In this document: in pieces, positions 1 to 12,500 of the stretch
Layout of the letters: every line of letters begins with the position of its first letter
Position numbering within the stretch: position 1 is the stretch's first letter
Assembly (NCBI RefSeq): GCF_023634765.1
Contig: NZ_JAMLFX010000008.1
Location: 1-61,608, forward strand
Source of the DNA: Pseudomonas sp. AKS31
Lineage (GTDB): Bacteria > Pseudomonadota > Gammaproteobacteria > Pseudomonadales > Pseudomonadaceae
Direction of reading: 5' to 3'
DNA: 61,608 nucleotides
Program-made: the position numbers and the translations under genes
The notes under the pieces: generated by a model
Seen by the model: the letters and a program-made list of their open reading frames with translations, nothing else
What the model was told of the DNA's origin: nothing
Databases searched by the model: none

Positions 1-123
1 GCAGGCCTCTTCAATATTCCAACTTCTTGATTTTCTGTAAGAAAAATCGGGGATCCCTCAGGGTCTGTCCCCATTTACCCCCAGAACCCGCGGCGACGTG
101 CTACCTGTATCGCGACACGCCTC

Positions 124-525
124 TTATAACCCGCCGAGAAGGTTCTTGTATTTCTCACAAACCGACCTACTGGACAGAGTGGAATCGTCCACGTCATTTA
201 AAACACAAGGCCAGGCTTTCGCAAAACTCAAAAAAACCTTCAAATACATTAACTTAGCGTGCTCAGTATGATCTAGATTAATCTCAATCATTGTCTGCGG
301 AGTAGCCCCGAGAGCATCCTGCCATTCCTGCTGATCTTCGGCATCATAAAACTCATCAAGAATATCTTTTGAATGCAGGGCCAACCAAATATCTGAATCC
401 CCCTCACCAACGCCACCGCGAGAAGGTTTCCCGGCACTCACGAACCCACCATGTTCTAGGAGCACGGTTTTAAAATCGTCCGCGCTCAACTTTTCTGACG
501 ATATGATCATTGCCGACAATGACAT
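124..525 (-). CDS. cdiI: Putative CDI immunity protein
   Basis: This 133-residue acidic, probably cytoplasmic protein has no signal peptide or membrane segment. I do not recognise its fold. The assignment is positional: it follows the toxin end of cdiA by 2 bp, where immunity genes of contact-dependent inhibition loci sit. The ATG at 525 is preceded by a GGAGG whose bases lie in the last codons of cdiA, so translation is probably coupled. Expected role: bind and neutralise the C-terminal nuclease domain of CdiA in the producing cell. The gene looks AT-richer than its surroundings, as toxin/immunity modules often are. The 123 bases after its stop, to the window edge, show no gene. Confidence 0.75.
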   Translation of the reverse strand: MSLSAMIISSEKLSADDFKTVLLEHGGFVSAGKPSRGGVGEGDSDIWLALHSKDILDEFYDAEDQQEWQDALGATPQTMIEINLDHTEHAKLMYLKVFLSFAKAWPCVLNDVDDSTLSSRSVCEKYKNLLGGL

Positions 526-527
526 AA

Positions 528-3500
528 TTAAAGCCCTCCTCTGCTGGCGCCATACAAAAACAGCTGATCCAGAGTATTTATCACCTTGACACCTATTTTT
601 TCGTAGGCTTTTATCTGCTGCGCTTTGTCCATATTTGGCGCAAACAATATAACCTCCTTACGATCAGGGTTCAGCGTAGGATTATTCTGGAGTTTTTTCA
701 GCTGCTCCAGCTTCCGTGGATTTGCACTGCTGGCCACTTCGATTATGAAGTTAGGCGTTTCAGCATCAATCTCTCCAATACCTTCAGGTTTTCCATTTAT
801 GAACCCAGACCTGAATTTACTTTGATAATCCAACAACACACCCTTATCACTAAGCGCTTTACCTACTTGCCCCTCTAGCACCTCTCCCGGAGAGTTCGAC
901 TTCAACGCCAGCTCAATGTCATTTGAAAACTTGCCCGGTTCAAACTTTAGGAATCTTCCAGCATTACCTGCTTCGCTGTCCGCCAGCCCCGCCAGCTTGA
1001 TCCGAAGCAATTCTGTTTCAGCAGCGGCTACTTTTGCTGCCTCCCGCTTCGCAAAGACCTCCAGAATAGCGTCTACAACAAACTTACCACTTCGAATCCC
1101 TGTCATCGCAAGGATGGCGTCATCGAAGGCGCTAACAGACAGTACCCCTTTATTACCAATTGTCGCCAGTCGATCAGCAGCATCCGTCACAACAGACTCA
1201 AATGACGAGATGCTCGACAACTCGTTCCCATACTGAGCTGTCTGTTCCCGGCCAAACTGGCCCCACTGCTGGTAAACCGCTCCTTGCCCAAATACCCCGG
1301 CAGCATTGAACAACGTCGAATCGTCGAATTGCTCTTTGGTGGCACTGAACGCGTATACCGGTGCGCCATTAGCGATAATCGGTCGACCATCACTCCAGGT
1401 CAGCGGGGTTTTCTGAGCTGTCAGTTGCGAGATTGCTTCATACGCAACGCCCATATCTATAGCAAAACCCTCGGACTCAGAGTCGTTGCCAACGGTTTTC
1501 TGCATCACGCTTTTCAGGCTTTCCAGATGCGCAGCATCCACTTCTGCGCCGGCAGCGAGGAGCAGCAGGTCTTCCCAACGAGCGCTCGAATGTGGCTTCC
1601 CAAGTAAGCCCTCAAGCTCCTCAGCTTTTTTCTTCAGCAGCGGGATTTCCTGTTGCTTGTGCAATTGGCGGTTGAACATCTCAACACCGGTTGCACTGAC
1701 GATCGCAGTCGTCGCGCCCGTTGCTCCGCCACCAGACCCCGCCGCCGCGCCAAGACCCGAAGCAATCAAGGTTGCCAACGAATCCTGCTGCTTGTCGCTG
1801 AGACCGCTATCTTTCAGGGCTTTGGCAATCATTGGCATCAAGGCTGCGGAAACACCTGCACCCAGTGCACCGGCTGCAACGCTGCTGCCCGACAACCCCA
1901 TTACCGCGCCAACCAGCGAGTGCAGCATGACGCGTGCGGCCCCGCCTTCGGCCCACGCCGCTTGAGTCACACTGTCAGTAGCATCGCGTGCTTGCTTGTC
2001 GGCGTAGTCGCCGATTTTTTTGAACGCGTCATTGGCCGTGGTGTTGGCGACGATACCGATGGCCGTCGTGCCGCCCACGCCTCCCAGGCCCACAGCAATC
2101 AAACCTGCCGCAACATCCGCCATGATGCGTTTTTCGCCGCCCACCTCCCAACTTTTAAGCTCGATGAGTGCTGCCAGACGCTCCTCGTCGGTCGTGGCTG
2201 CCTTCATTTTGTCAGCAGCCGCTTGCTGCTGGGCGTTGGCCACTTTGCCGATGATGTTTCTCGACAGCGAGACCGTGCTCTGAATCAGATCGATCCGCTC
2301 TTGAATGGCTTTCTGATCAGGTTTGTCCAGTGCCTCATTCGCATGCGCCGTATCACGATTCAGACCCACCAAATCATTCACGCCTGCAGCGTTGCGCACG
2401 ATGATGGTGCCTTCGCTGACGGCACTGCGGGTCTTGCTCTGATCCGAGTATTCAAGCGCCAGCGGAATGCTGCCGCCGACACTGGTGCCGGACTTGCCGC
2501 CATAAGACAGCGAAATGCCGGCCGACTGGGCACTGATATCGCTCGTGTTTTTGATGTCACTGACGAACAGGCGATCAGTGCTGAGCAGGTTCTTGTCCGG
2601 TGTCGCTTCACTGGTAATGACCGCGCCTTGCAGGGTCGTATTTTTGCCAACGGTGATGTCGTAACCACCTTGGCCGGCGAACAGACCGCTCTGATCGGTC
2701 ACGGCCTTGTAGTCGCTGTTCATGTTGCCGGCGGCAAGGCTTGCAGACCCGGTCACCGTTGCGCCATAGCAGAATGGCGGGATACAGATGCTCGCGCCGA
2801 TACCGGCACTGCCCTGCTTGCTGCTCTGGGTCTCGGTGTCCTGACGCGAGGTGATGTTGAGGTTGCCGTCGATCACAGCCTTGATACTGTCGGCTCGGAC
2901 TTGTGCACCTGCCAGCGTGGTGTCATTGCCGCTGTGCAAGGAGAGAGAGCCGGTATCCAGGGTCGTATTGACCTGGGTGACCGAGCTGCCGGTGCCTTTG
3001 TTTTTGGCTACAGACGCTCCGAGATCAAGGGTAAACCCGTTCTGCTCGCCCAGGTTGAAGCTAGCGCCAATGGCGGTTTTGTTATTACTGCCGTTGTTGG
3101 CCCAGTCAGCCGTGTTCTGCGCGCTTTCCAGAATGATGTCGTTCTTGGCGATCAAAGCAGTGTCTGCGGCTTTCACGCTGCTGCCGACAATATGAATATC
3201 ACCGGCGGTCCCCGGCGCACCGCCATCAGCGATGATCAACAGGTTCTGGCCAGCATTGATCGTGCTTTGTTTCGCTGTCTGACTGTTGTACTCGCTGGTG
3301 CTCTTGCTGTGGGTGTTCGCCAGTTCAGTACCGATCTTTATCAACGAACCATTGCTGGCGGAACCCTGTTTCTTGCCATAGTCGGAACCTGCACCTTCGG
3401 CGCTTCCCCCCATACCGCCGAGATCGTTCAACGCCATGGCGGCTTGAGCGTATTTGACCGCTTTAAGGCGCGGGTCGTCGGCGTTTTTCGCCGCTTCGAC

Positions 3501-6500
3501 CGAGTTGTGAATGGTATTGACCGTGTCAACGATCATGCCACCAATGACCCGCCCTACTCCCAGGCTACTGGATTTGTCAGTACTGCTTTGACTCGAGCTT
3601 TCCATGCCCGCAGCAATGGTCACCTTGGAGCCGATCAGGCTCATGTTCTTGGTGCTGACCAGATCACTGGCGATCACGCTCAGTTCACGACCACTGGAAA
3701 GAGTGACGTTGCCAGCACTGGAGCCGATGGTGCTACCGGTCAAAGTGGTCTGGGACGACTGCCCGGTATGGTTCTGACTGCTGACCGACAGATGTTGGTT
3801 GCCTGTGATGTCATCGACACCAAGGTTGTTGGCGGTCAATACCCCCGTCAGGTCGCGGTTCTTTTCCTTATGCAATTCATTGCGGGTAAAAGTGTTTTCT
3901 GCGGCGTTGATGGTCAAGTCGCGACCGGCCTGCACCTTCAGATCCTGAGTGCTGACCAGCGCTGAGCCGGTAATCGTGACGTCTCGACTGGCCACCACAT
4001 CGACGGTGTTACCCGAAATCATGCTGCCGACCGCTGTCGTTTGCGTCTCGGACACTTGATCCTTGACCTTGCTCGACTTCAAGCCGCCCCAACTACTTTT
4101 GCTGGAGCTGCTTTCATGCCGGACGCTTTGCGAGTCAGTGACAGCAACGATTTGCATGTCGTTGCCTGCAACCAGTTTCACGGCACCTTTATCAGAGGCC
4201 ACTTCGCTGCCCTTGATGAGCATGTCGTTGTTGGCAACCAGCGTTGTGTTGCCCCCCGACGTTACTGAGCTGGCGATATTGGTGGTGCTGGATTCTTCAT
4301 CAAGACGGCTTTTCTTCCCGGAGGAGGTTTTCTTGGTCTTGCTGTAGAAGCTGTAATCGGTGTCTTGCGCCGATTGCAGCGTCAGATTGGCACCCGCGGT
4401 CAGGTAAGCCTCATTCCCGGCGCTGACTCGACTGGCAATCAGGTCCAAGTCTTTACCGGCATTGAGCATGACCGTCCCGCCCGCCGTCAGTGTCGTCGAG
4501 ACCTGGCTGACATGGTCCTCTTGACTCGTGACCTTTTTGGTCTTGGTATACGAGTGCTCTTCATCCGCCGCCGAGGCCAGGGTCAAGTCGCCCACGGCGC
4601 TCATGTCGACATCGCGTTTGGCATCGATCTGGCTGGCAATGGCGGTGATGTCGCGACCGGCATTAACGATCAGACTCTGACCGGCATTAATGGCCGAACC
4701 ATATTGAGTAATCGTCTGATCCGTGTGCAAACCACGTTGACCACCTGAGACCTGCTCAGCCGAAACGAGGTTGACGTCACGCCCGGCATTGATCGTGGTG
4801 TCCAGGCCGCTTTTCAGCATGCCTCCGGTGTTGTTGAAGTCCTGTCCAGCCTTGATGGTCAGATTGTTGGCGGCCTCGATACGCGCAGCACTGTCGACAA
4901 AGTCGCTACGCTCACTGCGGTAGCCGCTGTCACTCTCGTGGGTGGTGACGGTGCGTTCGTTGATGATGTCGCCACGAGTGGTGGTCAACGACACTTCTTT
5001 ACCCGCGATAACGCCGCCGGATTTGTTGATCAGGTTGTTGCCGGCCAGCAGGTCGAGGCGATTGCCCGCTTCGATCAGGCCGCTGTTGACCAGGTCGTTG
5101 GTGGCGGTGGCCGACAGGTTGTTGTTGGCCTTCAAGGTACCGGCGTTGTTCAGGTCCTTGCCGGCGATCAGGGTCACGTCGCTGCCCTGGATCAGGGCGC
5201 CGTTCGGGGCGAGGCGATTGTTGGCGTTGGCCAGGTACAGTACCGGTACCAGTACTTGTTCGCCGTTGACTTCGGCGGTTTCCATCCAGACGATGTCGTG
5301 GGTCAGCGCCGCCACTTGTTCGGATGTCAGGCTGACGCCCACCGCCAGATTGAGCTCGTTTTTGCTGGCGAGCGCATTGTCCATCAGGTACTTGAACAGC
5401 TCGCTGTCAGACGTTTTACCATCGATAAAACGCTGCCCCGTACGGGCAACCACGGCTTGCTGGATCAAGGTCTGTTCGTAGAATCCGTCACCCAGACGCT
5501 TGGCGCTTTGATCGGGGTCGTAACCGAGGTTGGAAAGCAGGTAGTCCGAGCTCATGAACTGCTTGAGGTCGGTCAGTACCGGGTTGGTTTCGACCAGGTA
5601 TTTTTGCGGTTTGGACTGGCCGCCGCTGACCGGTACGCCCTGCACGCGATTGATCGTGAACGCTGTGGAACGACCCGGCAGCGTCGCGCCACCAGTGTCC
5701 GTCGCCGGGGCGCTGACGTCGATTACGCTGGCACCGGCACCCTGTTGCTGGGTCTGGTGATCGACGGTGCTCAGGTTGACGTTGCTGGCTGAGGCCGAGG
5801 CATTGTTGGTCAGCAGAATGTTGCGCGTCTGCAAGTTCGGCAACGCTTGATCACGCTGGCTCGGATTGACGCTGGCACCGCCCATGGTCCAGCTCTGCGG
5901 GCCGGTCGCGACCGGCGCGGTGTTTTCCTGGCCGCTGAGGCGGAACAGACCATTCTGCCCGGTTGGCAGTGCGAAGCCAGGCAACACCACCGGGTTGACC
6001 TGCTGTTGGGCGAGGTTTGGCGGCAGTTGCTGATTGACAGTGACGCGCGTGGAGAACTGGCTGCCACCCGCTCCGGTGCCGGTGCGCGGACCGCTACCGA
6101 TATAGGTGTAGCCCGGACGGACGACACTGTTATCAATGTTGTTCTGGGCGGTGATGTTGACCGCGCCTGCGGCTTGAATGACGGCGGAATAGCTCTGGTC
6201 GCTGCCGGCGATTTTACGGGTGCTGCCCAGCCCCGGCAGTTCCCGTTCGGTCATGCCGATGAAGTTGGCGATACCGCCCTGCAGACCACCCAGATTATTG
6301 GCGTCGTAGCCACTGCTTTCATACCAATACTGGTTGGTGAAGGCACTTGCTGCGCTGTACCAGCCACCCGCGTTCCGGGTGCGCTCGGACATGTAGATGC
6401 GGGTGGTTTCGGTCTCACCGGTTTCCACGCCACTGTTGGTCAGGTTCGCCACGTTGGCAGTGAAGTTGCCCGCCGTGGCGATGGTGCTGCTCTGGTTGAG

Positions 6501-9500
6501 CAGGTCACCGCCATTGATGGTCAGGTTGCTACCTGCGGTGATGCTGGACGCAGCGCTGGCCGCAGTGACCTCGAGTTTTTCGCGCTGCACGATCTCCCAG
6601 GCGTGGTTCTGCTTGCCGCTGCAGTCACCGGCGTTGACCCCTTCGATACAGGTGACCTCACCGATGCGCGCGGTGTAGATACCGGCGTTGTTGACCGTGA
6701 GCACGTCGCGGATGTTCTGGATCGAACTCGCCGCGAGGGTCATGCTGCCGTCGCTTTGCATCGACGCCGAGCGATTGACGATGGAGTTGGCCCACCCGCC
6801 CCTGCCGTCGCGGTCAATCGTCAGATTGCCGAGGCTGTAGACGTTGCCGTAGCTGTTATTCAAATCGGCGACCCGCAGCGACATGTTCTTGCCGCTGAAG
6901 ATCAGCCCGCTGGCGTTGACCAGGTTACCGGTGGTGAGGGTCAGGTCATCGGCAGCAGCGGTGGTGCCGTAGTTGCGCACGCCGCTGGCATTGATGGTCA
7001 GGCCTGCGCCGGAGGTGAGTCGACCGGCGTTATCCAGTTGGCCACCGACATTGATCGTGGTCTGCCCGCCACCGGCGATGCTGGAGGTGGCGGTCGTGAG
7101 GCTGACTTGCGCAGCACTCAGACCGAGGTCGCCCTGGCTGGTGAGACGACCGGTGCCCCAATAAGCCGAGCTCAAGCCGACATTCATGCTGCCATCACTG
7201 GCCAGCAGCCCTTCGTTGTTCCAGTTGACGCCGTTGCCGGTGAAGCTGTTGGAGGCCAGCAACTGCCCGCTGGCGGTCTGGGTCAGGTTGTTGACGTTGA
7301 CGGTCAGGCGCCCGGCCTGAATCGAGTTGCTGTTGGTCCAGGTGTCGGTGCTGATGGTCAGGCCACCACGGGTCACCAGCGTGCCACCAGCGTTGATCAC
7401 GTTGTGGGTGGAGATGTCGAAGGTGCCCGTGCCGACGTGCAACAGGCTGCCACCGGCATTGAGGAAACTGCCGGCATCAAGGGTGAGGTCGGTGTTGGCG
7501 GTTTCCAGCGTCCCGTTGCGGTTGTCGAACAGGCCACCAATCTGGAAAGCGGTTTTGCCGCTGGTGCCCAGCGCACGCAACTGCCCCGTCTGATTGTCGA
7601 GGCTCGCCGCCTTGATCGCCAGGGTGCTATCGCTCTCGATGATACCCAGACGGTTGTTCAGTGCACCGCTCAGATTCAGGTCGATCTGCTGGCCGGCAAT
7701 CTGCCCGTCGTTGTCGCCGCTGTTGTCGAAGTTGTTGCCGGTGACGTTGATTTTGCCTTTGGCGTAGAGCCCGCCATTGCGGTTATCGAAGTTGCCGGTG
7801 ACGACGATGGCGTCGCCGCTTTGCGCGGAGATACGTCCACCGTAGTTGTCGATCGACATCAGCGCATTGAGGTTCAGGCGCTGGGCCTGGATCACGCCGC
7901 CCTGACGATTATTGTTCAGGTCGTAGCCATTTTTCAGCACACCGCTCAGGCGCGCAGTAAACGCAGCTTGCAGGCTGGCGAGTACACCGCCACGGCTGTC
8001 GAGGTGGCCGGCATCAATGGTCAGGTCGCCGTTGGTGGCGATGATCCGACCGCTCTGGTTATCGATGTCACCAGCAGTGACAACGCTCAGTGCGCCCTGG
8101 CTTTGCACGGTGCCTTTGCCGTTGTCGAGGCTGGCGGCCTGCAGTTGTACGTCGCCCGTCTGACTGTAAATCAAGCCATCGGTGCTGTTCTGGATGGCGC
8201 CCGGTGTAGTGATCGTCAGCAGACCGTTGGCGGCCACCGTGCCGCGATTACGGTTGTCGAGGCCACCGCTCAGCAGGGTCATCAGACCCTGACTGACCAA
8301 TTGCCCGCCCTGGTTGTTGATCTGGGTCGAGCGTTGCAGCAACAGCGCGCCGCCACTGGCCAGTTTGCCGTTGGTATTGGTCAGAGCACCCAGCAGATCA
8401 AGGGTCACTGCGGCGCTACCGACAAGACTGCCGCCGGTGTTATCCAGCATGGTCCCGGTGAAACTCAGGTCTTGCTTGGCATTGACGGTGCCGCCAGCGT
8501 TGCCCAGGGTAATGGCTTGCATTGCCAGGGTCGCATCGGTGGCAATCAAACCACCCGCAGCGTTGTTCAGCAGACCACCGATGGTGAGGGTTTGCGCACC
8601 GCCGCTGGAGAGTAAGCCGCCGTTGCTGTTGTCCAGATTCGCGGCATTGACGCCAAGGTTTTTCTGGGTGACCAGTGCGCCCTTGCCGCTATTGAGCAAG
8701 TCCCCGCTCAAGGTCACGTTGAGGTTGCCGTCAGCGCTTGAAAGTGTGCCGATGTTGCGGTTGTCGAGGCTGGCCGCGTTGACGGCCAGGCCGTGCAAGC
8801 CGGAGATCAGACCGTTCTGGTTGATCACTGCGCCGGCGTTGACGTTCAGCACATTATTGCTGATCAGCTTGCCGCCGCTGTTATCGAAGCTGCGAGTATT
8901 GAGGTCGATGCTTTGGCTGCTGGAGATCTTGCCGTTGCGGTTGCTCAGGTCGCGCAGATGCTGGAGGCTCAGTTGGCCTTCGGTGGTGATCAGGCCACCG
9001 TCGTTGTTCAGGTCAGCGCTCGCTGCACCAAAATCGATGGCGATGGCGCTGCCCAGCAGAGAGCCGTTCTGGTTGTTCAAGCCTTTGCTGTTGATGGTCA
9101 GGCCACTAGTGGCGTTGATCAATCCAAGGTTCTGGTTAGTGAGCAAACCATCGAGATTCAGATCAAGGTTCGCGCGGCTGGTCACGGTACCGCCGCTGTT
9201 GTCCAGGCTGGCGGCTTTGATGTCCAGCGCGGCGGCGGCAATCATGCCTTTGAGGTTGCTCAGCGCCTGGTCGATGCGCAGCGTCACCGCCTGATTGCTG
9301 AGCAATTTGCCGTTGCTGTTATCGAGGCTGCGCGCCGCCACGGTGAAGGCGTGGGCACTGGAGATTTCGCCACCGTCGTTGTTGACGTCCTGAAGGTTTT
9401 TCAGCATCAGCAACGGTGCGCCGATCAGGCCGTTCTGGTTATTCAATTGACCGTGATTGAGGTCCAGCTCCAGCGACGTATTGCTGAACAGCTGACCGCC

Positions 9501-12500
9501 CTGCTGATCCAGACCGGTGACGTTAGCGGTCAGGGCAGCGGCGCTGGCAATCCGGCCGCCGTCCTGGTTGGTCAATTGGGTGGCTTTCAGGTCCAGCGTG
9601 TCGCCGCTGTTCAACTTGCCGTTGTGGCTGTTATCCAGCGCACCGGTCTGCACCCGCACCGGGCCTTTGCCGCTGATGACGCCGTTTTTACTGTTGTCGA
9701 GGCTGGCACTGTTGAGGGTCAGGCTGGCGTCGGTAACGATCTGCCCTTCCCGGTTGAGCACCACGCCGGTGGTGGTCAACGTCAGCGGCCCGCCCACGGA
9801 CAGGCTGCCAAGGTTGTTGATCAGGCTAGCGGCGTTGACGACAAGCGTACCTTCGGCGCTGATCAGGCCCTGGCTGTTGTTCAGATCACCGGTGAGGTCG
9901 AGTTGCAGATCGTGCTGGCTCAACAGCGTACCCGCGCTGCTGTCGAGGCTGTGCCCGGTCAACGTCAGGTCGGTCTTGCCCGACAACAGGCCTTTGGCCC
10001 GGTTGAGCACTTCAGCAACGGTCAGGGTCAACGCGCCCTGCGCAATCAGTTTGCCGCCGTCGCTGTTGTCCAGACGGCTACCCACCAGCGTCACGTCGGC
10101 CTGGCTGGACAGTTCGCCGCCACGGTTGTCGACGGCATCGACCTTCAGTTGCAACGCGTCGTTGGCGCCGACGAGGCCACCGTTTCGGTTGTCGAGGCTG
10201 GCGCCGGTCAGCGTCAGACCGCTGCTGGCGACCAACTCACCGTGCTGGTTGTTGAGGTTGGCGACATTGGCGATGACATCGGTTTTACCGGCGATCTGGC
10301 CATCGCTGTTGTCCACGCTGTCAGCGCTCAGATTCAGCTCGCCATCAGCGATCAAAGTGCCGCTCTGGTTGAGCAGTTGACCGTCCACTGTCACCCCGAG
10401 GGTGCCACGGCTGGAGATCATGCCACTGCCGTTATCCAGGCGGGCACTGCTGATATCGACGGTTTGCGCGGAGATCAGACCTTTGACACTGGCCAGCAGT
10501 TGTTCGATGCGCAGGGTCAGGCCCTGATTGCTGATGAGCTTGCCGTTGTTGCTGTTATCAAGGTTTTGCGCGGTCAGTGTGAACGCCTGGGCGCTGGAAA
10601 TTTCACCGCCCTGGTTGTTGATGTCCTTGAGGTTTTTCAGCACCAGCACGTGGGCGTTGATCAGACCGTTCTGGTTGTTCAACTGGCCGTGATTGAGGTC
10701 GAGACTCAGTGAGGTTTTGCTGAACAACTGGCCGCCCTGCTGATCGAAACCGGTGACCGTAGCGGTCAGCGCCTTTTCGCTGGCGATCCGGCTGCCGGTG
10801 CCGTTGCTCACCTGCGTGGCGTTGAGGTTCAGGGTGTCGCCGCTGATCAAGCTGCCGCCCGCGGTATTGTCGAAGACACCGGTGGTAACAGCGGTGGCAT
10901 TTTTGCCGCTGATCAAGCCCTTCTGGCTGTTATCAAGACCTTGCGAGTTGAGGACCAGGCCTTTGTCGGTGGCGATCGAGCCGGCCTGATTGTTCAGGCT
11001 GCCCGTCGTGGTCAACGTGAGGGCACTGGCACTCGACACCTGACCGCGAGTGTTGTCGAGACTGGCCGAATTGACGGTCAGTTTGCCTTCACTGCTGAGC
11101 AGGCCTTCGATGTTGCTCAGGGCATTGTCGAGGCGAATATCCAGACCTTGCTGGCTGACGAAACTGCCACCGCTGTTGTCCAGCGTCTGCCCGACCAGCG
11201 TTGTGGCGTTCTGGCTGAACAGCTGCCCCTTGGCCTGGTTGATGATACGGGCCACGGTCAGGCCCAAGGTGGTTCCAGCGAGAATCTTGCCGCTGTCACT
11301 GTTGTTCAGGCTTTGCCCTGCAACCGTGACATCGACCGCGCTGGAGATTTCGCCACCGCGGTTGTCGATATCGTCGACCTTCAGTTTCAGCGCTTTTGTG
11401 GCGCCTACCAGACCGGCGTTACGGTTATCGAGCGCCTGGCCTGTGAGCAACAAAGTCCCTTGCGCGACCAGTTCACCGTCCTGGTTGACGAACTGTGCGA
11501 CGTTGGCCGTCAGATCGGTTTTGCCGGCAATGCGCCCGGTGCTGTTATCGATACGCGTGACACCGAGGATCATCGGTCCGGCCGCACTGAGCAAGCCGCC
11601 GCGGTTATCCAGTTGGCTGCCGCTGAGGTTGACGGCAGCCTGACCATCGAGCAGGCCTTTCTGACGGTTGTCGAGTGTCCCGACCGTCAGTTGCAGATCC
11701 TTGGTCGCGCGAACTTTACCGCCACGGTTGTCCAGCGCGTCGCTGCGCAGGGTCAAACGGTCTTTGCCCAGCACGCTGCCGCTGCGGTTGTCGAGACTGA
11801 TGCTCTGCACGTCCACCACGCCTTTGCCGCTGACATCGCCATTCTGGTTGTCGAACAGGCCGCTGATGCGCGCAGTCAGACCGCCGTCACTGACGAGGCT
11901 GCCTTCGTGGCTATTGTCCAGGCTCGCGGCGGTAATGCTGACGTTCACACCGGAGCCCAACACACCATTGCGGTTGTTCAGCGCACCGATCAAACCGATG
12001 TTCAGCGCAACGTCACCCGTGACCTGGCCGTCGCTGTTGTCGAGGGTGACAGCGGTGATACCGAGGGTCCCCGCACTGGAAATCTCGCCATTGTGGTTGT
12101 TCACCTCGCCGATATCGGCCTTCAGACTGCCACTGCTGGTAATCACGCCCTGCGTATTGAGAACTTTGCCGGCGCTCAGTTGCACGGCGGTGTTAGCGAG
12201 CACGCGGCCCTTGTTCTGGTTGTCCAGCGTGCCGGCAACGATGTCGACGGATTGCCCGGCGTTCAAAGAGCCACCCTGGTTGTTCAGGGTTTGCGTTACG
12301 TTCGCCGTCACGTTGCGACTGGCGATCACGCTTTTGCCGCTGTTGTTGAGGTTCTGCGCACGCAGGCTCACGTCGCCTGTACCGTTGCGGCTGTTGTCCG
12401 CGTTGACCCCGGCTTCGATGATGCCGTTGTTGGTCAGTGTGCCGCCGGCGCCGAGGTTGATGCTGTCGCGCGCGGCGAGGTTTTGCAGGCTGGTCAGATC

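Noticed and set aside
27..257. 76-codon frame at the left edge
   Set aside because: It overlaps cdiI on the opposite strand, has no ribosome-binding site and no protein-like pattern.
7600..12400. Regular short repeats that could suggest a CRISPR array
   Set aside because: They encode in-frame LDN-type haemagglutinin repeats of variable sequence, with no constant repeat/unique spacer alternation.
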